Source: Deltaproteobacteria bacterium (GTDB lineage: Bacteria > Myxococcota_A > Polyangia > Haliangiales > Haliangiaceae). Taken from it: DNA of 64,000 bases. The stretch is from contig JAIOQA010000312.1 in the NCBI GenBank assembly GCA_021413675.1, positions 1 to 64,000 of the forward strand, given 5' to 3'. Positions within the stretch are counted from its first letter, which is position 1. Every line of letters begins with the position of its first letter. Shown here in pieces: positions 44,032-51,697 of this stretch. The notes beneath the pieces are model-generated. The model made no database searches and was not told where the DNA came from. It worked only from the letters and a program-made list of their open reading frames with translations. Position numbers and translations under genes: made by a program.

Positions 44032-47000
44032 TGCGCTCCACTCATCCGACCCGCGCGATCGCGGCCGCGCTCACCGCGGCGATCTCGCTGACCTCGACCG
44101 CGCCGCTCTACGCGCAGCCGGGCGGGACGCCGATCGGCGCCGCGCCCACCGACCCCGCACCCGCGCCGACGCCTGCCACGCCCGGCGAGACCGGCACGCC
44201 CAACGTCGTGCCGCCGCCGGCGCCGATGCCGGCGATCCAGCCGCCCGCGCCGCTGTCGGCCGACGAGAAGAAGGTCCTGCGCGACGTCGAGCTGCAGTAC
44301 GAACGGTTCCAGCAGGTCGCCGACCAGCACGCCGCGCGCATGCGCACGATCCTCCATCAGGAGTACGACCAGCGCACGCAGGCGCTCGAGAAGAAGTACG
44401 CCGATCGGATCGCGAAGGTCGAGAAGGACAAGGCCGATCGCCAGGCCGAGACCATCACGCTCCTCGAGAAGTTCCTGGTCGACCACCCGGCCCACCAGGA
44501 GTTCACGCCGGACGCGATGTTCCGGCTCGCGAGCCTCTACCTCGACACCGCCGAGCAGCAGGTCGACCTCGACGACAACCCCGAGGCGATGGCCGACTAC
44601 TCCAGGTCGCTCGACCTCTGGCAGAAGATCCTCGACCAGTTCCCGAAGTACCGGCAGCTGCCCTCGACCCTGTTCCTGCTGGCCTACTACGGCCGCACCA
44701 AGGACGAGCGCAAGTCGCTGCAGCTGTTCCTCAGCCTGGTCTGCGCCAACAAGTACAAGTGGACCGACGCCCCGCCGCCGGTCCCGACCCGCGAGCAGGC
44801 GATCGCGGCCTCGGACCGCAAGCAGCTCTCCGACAAGTACGCCGACTGCAAGGCGATGGACGGCGCCGATCCGGATCTGCAGCAGCACGCGTGGGTCCGC
44901 GGCATCGCCGACTACCACTTCACCGTCCCGGGCGAGCTCGACGAGGGCATCGCGGCGTACCGCAAGGTCGTCGATGTCGACAAGGAGTCGCCGCTCTACG
45001 CCGAGGCGCTCTACAAGCTGGCGTGGTCGTTCTACAAGCGCGACTTCCTGCTCGACGCGATCAAGCGCTTCGATGAATCGGTCGTCCTCTACGACCAGAT
45101 CGTCGCGCGCGGCGACACCCCGCCGCTCGAGTTGCGCGACGAGGCCCTGCAGTACATCTCGGTCGCGTTCACCGATCCGTGGGACGGCGAGACCGACACC
45201 GATCCGGTGAAGTCGTTCGACCGCGCCAAGGAGTTCTACAAGGACCGGATGACCCAGCCCCACGTCCGCGACGTGTGGGTCGCGATGGGCCACGCCTTCA
45301 TGGAGCTCCAGGCCTACGACCAGGCCGTCGACTCCTTCAAGATCGCGATCGGGTCGCCGTGGGAGCTCAACCCCAACAACCCGGTCGTCCACCAGGAGAT
45401 CGTCGACGCGTACCACGCCAAGGGCGACAAGTACGCCGAGGACAACGCCGCCGCCGAGCTGGCCATCAAGTACGCGCCGGGCTCGCCCTGGTACGTCGCC
45501 AACGAGAAGGATCGGCAGGCGATGGACAACCAGCGCCGCATCGCCGAGCGCGCGCTCTACGCCGCGGCCCGCAACACGCACACCTCGGCGACCGAGCTGC
45601 GCAAGGAGTACGAGGCCGGCGGCAAGAAGGAAGCCGCGATCCGCGAGGAGTACCTGGGCCTCTACTCGAAGGCCGTCGAGCTGTACCAGACGTACATCCA
45701 GCAGTACCCGGAGTCGGACTACGTCTACGAGCTGACCTTCTTCATGGGCGAGGCGCTGTACTTCAGCGAGCACTACATGGAGGCGGTCGATCAGTACACG
45801 TGGGTCCGCGATCACCGCGACCTGTCGCAGCAGTACTTCCTCGACGCCGCGAGCGGCGTGGTCGCGTCGTACCAGGCCGAGGCCGACAAGCAGGTCGCCG
45901 CCGGCACGATCCAGCCGCTCAAGGTCCCGACCTCCGAGGAGCTGAAGGCGCTGCCGCAGCCGCTGCAGGCCCAGCCGATCCCCGACGTCTACCTGAAGCT
46001 CCAGGCCGAGTGGGACAACTACCAGAACATCGTCCCGGATCCGAAGACCGCGCCGCAGCAGGGCATCAACGCCGCGCTGGTGTCGCTCGCGTACCTCCAC
46101 ATCGAAGATGCGGTCGCGCGCTTCAACAAGGTGATGAAGAACTTCTGCGGCACCCCGGAGTACGCCAAGGCCAAGGACGGCCTGCTGGCGATCTACGAGG
46201 CGACCAGCCAGCTCGACAAGTTCCAGGAGACCAACACCGACTTCATCAAGTCGGGATGTGGTGATGCCAAGGCGATTGACCTCGCCAAGTCGCAGAACCG
46301 GTCGATCGACTTCAAGAAGGCAGGCGAGCTCTACGCCTCGAAGCAGTACGTGCAGGCCGGCGACGCCTTCTACAACTATTACAAGACCGCGCCGGCCGGC
46401 GACGCGGACCTGCCGACCGCGCTCTACAACTCCGCCGTCGCCTACAAGCTGGGCGAGCGGCCGAAGACCGCCATCAGCCTGTTCAAGGAGTTCACGAGCA
46501 ACAAGGACAAGGCGTTCCGCGAGTCGTCGTACTACCTCGAGGCGATGCGGCTGACCGCGGTCAGCTACCAGGCCACGTACGACTACAACACCGCGATCGC
46601 TACGTACCTCGATCTCCACGACCTCGCGAAGACCGCCAAGAAGAAGGGCCTCAAGCCGCCCGAGCCGATCCCCGGCGAGCCGGCGCGCACGTTCGACCAG
46701 GTCGCGCTCGACGCGCTGTTCAACGCCGCGGTGCTCGCGGAGCTCAACCGCGACTTCAAGAAGTCGCTCGAGCTCTACGGCCGCTACTCGGCCGAGGAGA
46801 CCAACAAGCGCAACAAGGATCGCGCGCTGTGGGCGGTCGCGCGCATCTACAAGGCCAGCGGCGATGTCACCTCGCTGACCGAGACCTACGACAAGTGGCG
46901 CCGGCTCTACGGCAACGACGCCGGCAACGAGGACGACTACGTGATGTCGTTCTACGAGACCTCCAAGCTGTGGCAGCGCAAGGGCCGCACGCCCCAGGCC

Positions 47001-47588
47001 GACGCCGCCGGTCGCGACACGATCGACGCCTGGCGCAAGAAGGGCGCGACCAAGAACTCGGTCGGCGCGAAGGTCGCCGGCGAGTGGGCGCTGGTGTTCG
47101 CGGAGCGCAGCTACTTCGCGAAGTTCGAGCCGTTCGCCTGGAAGACCGCGGCCAAGACCGACAAGGAGCTCAAGGCCCGCAAGGCCGAGCTCGACAAGCT
47201 CGCGCGCACCACCCAGGACACCTACGTGGCGCTCGATGACTTTGGCGTTGCCGAGTACTCGATGGCGGCCAAGGTTCGCTACGGCGAGGTGCTGTTCAAG
47301 TACACCGAGAAGTTCACCCAGCAGCCGACGCCGAAGTTCATCGTGGACCTCAACAACCGCAACCCCGACGCCGACGCGATCGCGAAGTACGAGGACGCGC
47401 TGTCGCGCAACCTCCAGCCGAACATCGATCAGGCCAAGGCGCAGTGGTCGGAGGTCGTCGACCTCGCCAAGAAGAACGGCGTGTCGAACAAGTGGTCGCA
47501 GATCGCCCTCGAGGACCTCGGTACCGAGTTCCCCGACCAGTTCCCGGTGCTGCACCAGGAGCTGTTCCAGGGCACGGAGGCCCCGTGA
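44031..47588 (+). CDS. Large TPR protein, GltD/AgmU-like
   Basis: A 1185-residue exported protein: signal peptide (RAIAAALTAAISLTSTAPLYA), Pro-rich tether, then dense TPR-like helices across the rest (FRLASLYLDTAEQQ, LYKLAWSFYKRDFLLDAIKR, FFMGEALYFSEHYMEAVDQY, LYNSAVAYKLGERPKTAISL). Size and position fit GltD (AgmU) of Myxococcus, a periplasmic scaffold of the gliding machine; NfsD is its sporulation paralogue. Synteny is the main support. It is preceded by an overlapping gene and followed by a TPR lipoprotein gene that starts about 100 bases later (or overlaps by 4 bases if GTG 47585 is used). Confidence 0.82.
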   Translation: MRSTHPTRAIAAALTAAISLTSTAPLYAQPGGTPIGAAPTDPAPAPTPATPGETGTPNVVPPPAPMPAIQPPAPLSADEKKVLRDVELQYERFQQVADQHAARMRTILHQEYDQRTQALEKKYADRIAKVEKDKADRQAETITLLEKFLVDHPAHQEFTPDAMFRLASLYLDTAEQQVDLDDNPEAMADYSRSLDLWQKILDQFPKYRQLPSTLFLLAYYGRTKDERKSLQLFLSLVCANKYKWTDAPPPVPTREQAIAASDRKQLSDKYADCKAMDGADPDLQQHAWVRGIADYHFTVPGELDEGIAAYRKVVDVDKESPLYAEALYKLAWSFYKRDFLLDAIKRFDESVVLYDQIVARGDTPPLELRDEALQYISVAFTDPWDGETDTDPVKSFDRAKEFYKDRMTQPHVRDVWVAMGHAFMELQAYDQAVDSFKIAIGSPWELNPNNPVVHQEIVDAYHAKGDKYAEDNAAAELAIKYAPGSPWYVANEKDRQAMDNQRRIAERALYAAARNTHTSATELRKEYEAGGKKEAAIREEYLGLYSKAVELYQTYIQQYPESDYVYELTFFMGEALYFSEHYMEAVDQYTWVRDHRDLSQQYFLDAASGVVASYQAEADKQVAAGTIQPLKVPTSEELKALPQPLQAQPIPDVYLKLQAEWDNYQNIVPDPKTAPQQGINAALVSLAYLHIEDAVARFNKVMKNFCGTPEYAKAKDGLLAIYEATSQLDKFQETNTDFIKSGCGDAKAIDLAKSQNRSIDFKKAGELYASKQYVQAGDAFYNYYKTAPAGDADLPTALYNSAVAYKLGERPKTAISLFKEFTSNKDKAFRESSYYLEAMRLTAVSYQATYDYNTAIATYLDLHDLAKTAKKKGLKPPEPIPGEPARTFDQVALDALFNAAVLAELNRDFKKSLELYGRYSAEETNKRNKDRALWAVARIYKASGDVTSLTETYDKWRRLYGNDAGNEDDYVMSFYETSKLWQRKGRTPQADAAGRDTIDAWRKKGATKNSVGAKVAGEWALVFAERSYFAKFEPFAWKTAAKTDKELKARKAELDKLARTTQDTYVALDDFGVAEYSMAAKVRYGEVLFKYTEKFTQQPTPKFIVDLNNRNPDADAIAKYEDALSRNLQPNIDQAKAQWSEVVDLAKKNGVSNKWSQIALEDLGTEFPDQFPVLHQELFQGTEAP

Positions 47589-47689
47589 GCAAGTCCTTGA
47601 AGTTCTCGGCCCTTGGCTCGACCCTTGGCGCGGCGGTCGCGGTGGAAAATCACGTAGATCGCCGGGTGACCCCGGGCGTTTCTAGTCGC

Positions 47690-48799
47690 ATGCGCCGCGT
47701 GTCGTCCCTGGCTCTTGCCCTCTCGGTGGCCCTCGGGCTCACCGCGTGCGGCGGCAAGAACAAGGGCGCGGCCAAGCCGACCCCGGGCAGCGGCAGCTCC
47801 AGCGAGGGCCACATGTCCGACGGCGATCCCGTCGGCGACGGCACGCCGGGCGGCGGCGGTGGCACGGGCGGCGGCGACATGGGCGGCGGCGGTGGCGACA
47901 TGGGCGGCGGCGGCGGCTCCAGCGCTGGCGGCGGTGGCAGTGCGATCGACGAGGGCCCGCGCCCACCGATCACGCCGCCCAACCTCGATCCGAGCCCCGA
48001 GCAGGCGCGCGCCGCGGTCAACCAGCACCTCAACGCCGGTCGCCTCGCTCTCCGGGGCAAGACGCCGGATCCGGACCTCGCGCTGCGCGAGGCCCAGGCC
48101 GCGCTCGCGGTCGATGCGACCAGCGTCGACGCGGTCGTCGTGATGGCCCACGCCTACTACCAGAAGCGGCTCTACGACACGGCCGAGGTCCTCCTCGACA
48201 TGCTGTTCAAGGACCGCGAGGTCGCGCGCAAGAACGCGGGCGTCTACTACGTCTACGGCCTCATCTACGACAAGACCAACCAGGACCAGAAGGCCTTCGT
48301 CGCGTACCAGAAGGCGGTCGAGCTCGACAGCGACTACACCAGCGCGCTGGTGAACCTCGGCATCCATCAGCTCGCGAACAAGCAGTACGCCGACGCGGTC
48401 CGCACCTACGAGAAGGTCGGGCAGCTCGGGCTGTCCGATGCGCCCACGCTCAACGCGCTGGGCTCGGCCTACCGCGGTCGCGCCTCGGATTACGATCCGG
48501 GCTCGTCGGAGCGCGATGGCTGGCTGCTCAAGGCCGAGGCCGCCTACAAGCGCGCGCAGATGGCCGATGGCACCTATGGCCAGGCCTACTACAACCTCGG
48601 CTTGCTCTACCTCGATGCCGATCCGTTCCCGGGTCCGCTCGATACGCTGGTCCGCCTCAACCGGGCCAAGACCTACTTCGAGCAGTACAAGGACCTCCCG
48701 GGCGTCGACATGAAGCTCCACGACGAGCGCATCAAGGACGTCTCCAAGCTCATCAAGCGCGAAGAGAAGAAGCGCAAGAAAGCGGAGAAGAACCCATGA
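47690..48799 (+). CDS. TPR lipoprotein, GltE/AglT-like
   Basis: A 369-residue lipoprotein: MRRVSSLALALSVALGLTAC with Cys20, then a Gly-rich stretch (GGGGTGGGDMGGGGGDMGGG) as flexible tether. TPR repeats follow (TSVDAVVVMAHAYYQKRLYD, KNAGVYYVYGLIYDKTNQDQ, ALVNLGIHQLANKQYADAVR, ATLNALGSAYRG-type). The ATG at 47690 is chosen because the lipoprotein signal starts there; an in-frame GTG at 47585 overlaps the previous stop. GltE/AglT of Myxococcus is a TPR lipoprotein in this position. The small GltF-like gene overlaps its stop by 4 bases. Confidence 0.82.
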   Translation: MRRVSSLALALSVALGLTACGGKNKGAAKPTPGSGSSSEGHMSDGDPVGDGTPGGGGGTGGGDMGGGGGDMGGGGGSSAGGGGSAIDEGPRPPITPPNLDPSPEQARAAVNQHLNAGRLALRGKTPDPDLALREAQAALAVDATSVDAVVVMAHAYYQKRLYDTAEVLLDMLFKDREVARKNAGVYYVYGLIYDKTNQDQKAFVAYQKAVELDSDYTSALVNLGIHQLANKQYADAVRTYEKVGQLGLSDAPTLNALGSAYRGRASDYDPGSSERDGWLLKAEAAYKRAQMADGTYGQAYYNLGLLYLDADPFPGPLDTLVRLNRAKTYFEQYKDLPGVDMKLHDERIKDVSKLIKREEKKRKKAEKNP

Positions 48800-49107
48800 C
48801 CCATCGCGCCCTCGTCACCGCCGTCGCTCTTGGTCTGCTCGCGGTCGCCGCGCCGGCATTCGCCGACAAGTGCGACGAGGACTCCGCCGAGAACCAGGAG
48901 AAGAAGGCCGGCAAGAACTTCCACGTGAAGTACGAGAACGGCCAGAAGATCACCGTGATCGACACGCTGATCCACGTGTGCGGCAAGGTCCCGCGGCCCA
49001 GCGTCGTCTACGTGCTCCAGGCAAAGAACGTCGGCTACGAGTGGGAGAGTCTGAAGCAGGATTTTCTGCCGCTGATTCTCGACTCGGCTAAAAAGGCCCC
49101 CTTCTGA
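48796..49107 (+). CDS. Small exported protein, GltF/NfsF-like
   Basis: A 103-residue periplasmic protein with cleavable signal (MTHRALVTAVALGLLAVAAPAFA). The mature part has one early and one late Cys (DKCDEDS, VIDTLIHVCGKVP) and the segment PSVVYVLQAKNVGYEW. It lies between the GltE-like and GltG-like genes and overlaps both (ATGA at its start, TGATG at its end). Its position matches GltF in the D-E-F-G order of Myxococcus; sequence identity could not be judged. Confidence 0.78.
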   Translation: MTHRALVTAVALGLLAVAAPAFADKCDEDSAENQEKKAGKNFHVKYENGQKITVIDTLIHVCGKVPRPSVVYVLQAKNVGYEWESLKQDFLPLILDSAKKAPF

Positions 49108-50531
49108 TGGCGACCGCCCGTCCACAACAGAACCAGCAGGTCGCGGCTGGCCCGCGCCGGCGGATCCTCCGCATCGGCGTGCTGCTCGGTGGCAAGATCA
49201 TCGAAGAGCGCCTGGTCCGCGAGCACACGTCGGTCTCGATCGGTCAGTCGGCGAAGAACACGTTCTCCGTCGCGATCGAGGCGCTGCCGCGCGAGTGGGT
49301 GCTGTTCGAGCTGCACGGCGATCAGTACTCGCTGCGCTTCAACAACCAGATGGATGGGCGCCTCTCCGATGGCAGCGGCGTCTACACGTTCGACGTCCTG
49401 CGCGCGGGCCGCGCGAAGAACAACGGCGATCACTGGATCCTGCCGCTGGGCGAGCACTCGCGCGGCAAGGTCACCGTCGGTGACCTGACGCTGCTGTTCC
49501 AGTTCGTCACCGAGCCGCCCAAGCAGCCCCGGCCGATGCTGCCGGCGTCGGTGCGCGGCACGTTCGCCGACCGCATCGATCCCCACCTCGCGGTCACCGA
49601 GTCGGCGTCGATGATCCTGTGCTTCGGCATCTGGCTGTTCGCGATGCTGCACGACCCGTCGGTCGAGCAGTCGTTCGGGCAGCAGGCCTACGACCGAACC
49701 TTCAAGCCCGACACCTACGAGGCCAAGACCTTCGATCTGCCCGAGCAGGTCGCGGACGGCACCGACAAGGTTCCGGAGAAGCAGCCCGACAAGGGCCAGC
49801 CCGACAAGCCCAAGCCCGACCAGCCCAAGGGCGGCGACAAGGGCCCGACCGGGCCGAAGACCGACGACAAGACCGCCGGTGGTCGCGACAAGAACGACGC
49901 CGTCGCGCTGCAGGAGCAGGCGGTCGCCGCGGCCGATGGTCTGTTCTCCGAGGACGAGACCACCAACGGTCTGTCGGGCGGCATGGATCGCCGCAAGCCG
50001 GGCACCGATCTCGGTCAGCAGATGCAGGACGTGAAGGACTCCGGCCGCAAGGTCGAGGTCGGTGGTGGCTCGGGGCGCGGCACGCGCGGCGACGGCGAGG
50101 CCCGCACCGGCACCGGCAAGGGCCCGGTCCTGAACGGCCCGAACGGTCCGGTCGATCCGAACGGCGGCAAGGGCGAGGAGAAGGTCCCGCCGGGTCGCAT
50201 CAACGTGAGCGACAAGCAGTCGTTCGACGAGTCGACGCTGACGCCCGACGCGGTGCTGGCGAAGATCATGTCGGCGTACATGTCCGGCCTGAAGCGCTGC
50301 CACAAGGATCTGCTGAAGACCGATCCGGTCGCGCGCGGCAAGGTCACGCTGAAGTTCACCGTGAGCGAGTCGGGCCGCGTCTCGAAGGCCTCGGTGAAGG
50401 GCTTCAACGACGGCCTCGACAGCTGCATCCAGGCGCGCGTGACCACGTGGCGCTTCGCCGAGCCCAAGGACAAGGACGGCGAAGGGACCGACGCCGACTT
50501 CCAGATCACGCTGGCGCTGCAGCCGGAGTGA
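49107..50531 (+). CDS. FHA-like / transmembrane / TonB-like AgmX-PglI C-terminal domain protein (GltG/NfsG-like)
   Basis: A 474-residue protein spanning the inner membrane. The cytoplasmic N-terminus (about 18-135) is FHA-like (RILRIGVLLGGKIIEERLVR, HTSVSIGQSAKNTF, and a strand-rich end). One transmembrane helix is at about 167-182 (SASMILCFGIWLFAML). A long Lys/Pro/Gly-rich periplasmic arm (about 195-370) follows. The C-terminal AgmX/PglI 'myxo_SS_tail' domain (about 380-474) has VLAKIMSAYMSGLKRCHKDL, GKVTLKFTVSESGRVSKASV and LDSCIQARVTTWRF. GltG of Myxococcus has this layout and is thought to connect the inner-membrane motor to the periplasmic parts. A strong terminator follows its stop. 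Confidence 0.88.
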   Translation: MATARPQQNQQVAAGPRRRILRIGVLLGGKIIEERLVREHTSVSIGQSAKNTFSVAIEALPREWVLFELHGDQYSLRFNNQMDGRLSDGSGVYTFDVLRAGRAKNNGDHWILPLGEHSRGKVTVGDLTLLFQFVTEPPKQPRPMLPASVRGTFADRIDPHLAVTESASMILCFGIWLFAMLHDPSVEQSFGQQAYDRTFKPDTYEAKTFDLPEQVADGTDKVPEKQPDKGQPDKPKPDQPKGGDKGPTGPKTDDKTAGGRDKNDAVALQEQAVAAADGLFSEDETTNGLSGGMDRRKPGTDLGQQMQDVKDSGRKVEVGGGSGRGTRGDGEARTGTGKGPVLNGPNGPVDPNGGKGEEKVPPGRINVSDKQSFDESTLTPDAVLAKIMSAYMSGLKRCHKDLLKTDPVARGKVTLKFTVSESGRVSKASVKGFNDGLDSCIQARVTTWRFAEPKDKDGEGTDADFQITLALQPE

Positions 50532-50549
50532 GAGTCGGCTGACGGCGAG

Positions 50550-50584
50550 CGCGCCGGACGAGAGTCCGGCGCGTTGTCATTTTC
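50550..50584 (+). terminator. Intrinsic terminator after the GltG-like gene
   Basis: A 10-base-pair perfect stem, CGCGCCGGAC (50550-50559) with GTCCGGCGCG (50564-50573), a GAGA loop, and TTGTCATTTT after it. It ends the cluster or lets only part of the transcription reach the next gene. Confidence 0.85.
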
Positions 50585-50650
50585 GGGCACGAGCAGGCAC
50601 GCTGCGCGGAGCCAGTAGATCGCCGCACGCCGCGATGCGTCTGCAATCCC

Positions 50651-51628
50651 ATGGCTTCTCGAACCTACGATGGTGATCGCCGCCTCGCCGTGATCATCGG
50701 TGTCTCGATCGCGGTCCACGCTGGCATCGCCGTCTACGCACTGGCCGGCGATCCTCCCGAGGAACACGCGCTCCTGGCCGCGAAGCCCGATCGCATCTTC
50801 ATGCCCGACGTCGAGGCCGAGATCATCCTCGACGCGAACATGTTCCCGGACCTGCCGACGCCATCGACCACGCCCTCGATCACGCCGCCGCTCGCGCCGC
50901 CGATCACGCCCGCCGCCACCCCGACCCCTGCGCCCGCCGCGATCCCGCAGCCGACGCCGGCGCGCCCGGCCCCGACGCCGGGGACCGCGCCGCGCCACGT
51001 GCCGAGCCAGCTGCCCGAGTCGGCGACCGCCGCCGTCGACAGCCTGTTCGGCGAGGGCCAGGGCAACGCGCCTGGCTCGATGGGCCGGCGCAGCCCGGGC
51101 TCGGAGCTGGAGCGTCAGCTGCGCGAGGCCCAGGCCCACGGCGGCACCGCCGAGCTCGGCAACGGCGGCGTGCTCCTGCGCGGCGACGGCCAGGCCCGCC
51201 CGGGCACCAGCAGCGGGGCGCCCACCACCGGCGAGCCCGGCGAGGTCGTGGCGATCCACCACAACCCCGAGCGCGTGCCGCCGCCGGTCGTGACGACCGT
51301 CGGTGAGACGCGCGACTACGACCCGGAGACGCTGTCGCCCGACGAGGTGCTGCGGATCATCACCACGAAGTACATGGCCGGCCTCATCCGCTGCCAGCAC
51401 GACCTGCTGCTGCGCGACTCCACTGCGAGCGGCAAGGTGTCGCTGGTCATCACGATCGACGCGAGCGGCGCGGTCGCCTCGCCATCGGCGAAGGGCTTCG
51501 ACGCTGGCCTCGACGCCTGCGTCGAGAAGCGCGCCGCCGCCTGGTCGTTCCCGGTGCCGCGCGACCGCGCGTCGGGCGAGGCCACGAGCGCGCGCTACCG
51601 ACTGTCGCTCGCGCTCCAGGCCGAGTAA
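50651..51628 (+). CDS. Transmembrane protein with AgmX/PglI C-terminal domain, paralogue of the GltG-like protein
   Basis: A 325-residue protein. One transmembrane segment near the start (LAVIIGVSIAVHAGIAVYAL, about 12-31) is followed by a Pro/Thr/Ala-rich periplasmic arm (about 60-130, 'PTPSTTPSITPPLAPP'-like). The C-terminal domain matches the GltG-like protein: VLRIITTKYMAGLIRCQHDL, SGKVSLVITIDASGAVASPS and LDACVEKRAAAWSF. Unlike that paralogue it has no FHA domain. It follows the terminator, so it may have its own promoter or depend on read-through. It is the last gene before the Ser/Thr kinase. Confidence 0.84.
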   Translation: MASRTYDGDRRLAVIIGVSIAVHAGIAVYALAGDPPEEHALLAAKPDRIFMPDVEAEIILDANMFPDLPTPSTTPSITPPLAPPITPAATPTPAPAAIPQPTPARPAPTPGTAPRHVPSQLPESATAAVDSLFGEGQGNAPGSMGRRSPGSELERQLREAQAHGGTAELGNGGVLLRGDGQARPGTSSGAPTTGEPGEVVAIHHNPERVPPPVVTTVGETRDYDPETLSPDEVLRIITTKYMAGLIRCQHDLLLRDSTASGKVSLVITIDASGAVASPSAKGFDAGLDACVEKRAAAWSFPVPRDRASGEATSARYRLSLALQAE

Positions 51629-51697
51629 TGATCGGGGCGTGCCGCCCCGACCCGTGAGCCTGCCGCGTGAGAAGGCGCGCGCGAGGTCGGTGCGCTG

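Noticed and set aside
43788-47555. 1255-codon minus-strand frame opposite the large TPR gene
   Set aside because: The plus-strand gene has a signal peptide and TPR repeats and overlaps its neighbours properly. The minus frame has none of these.
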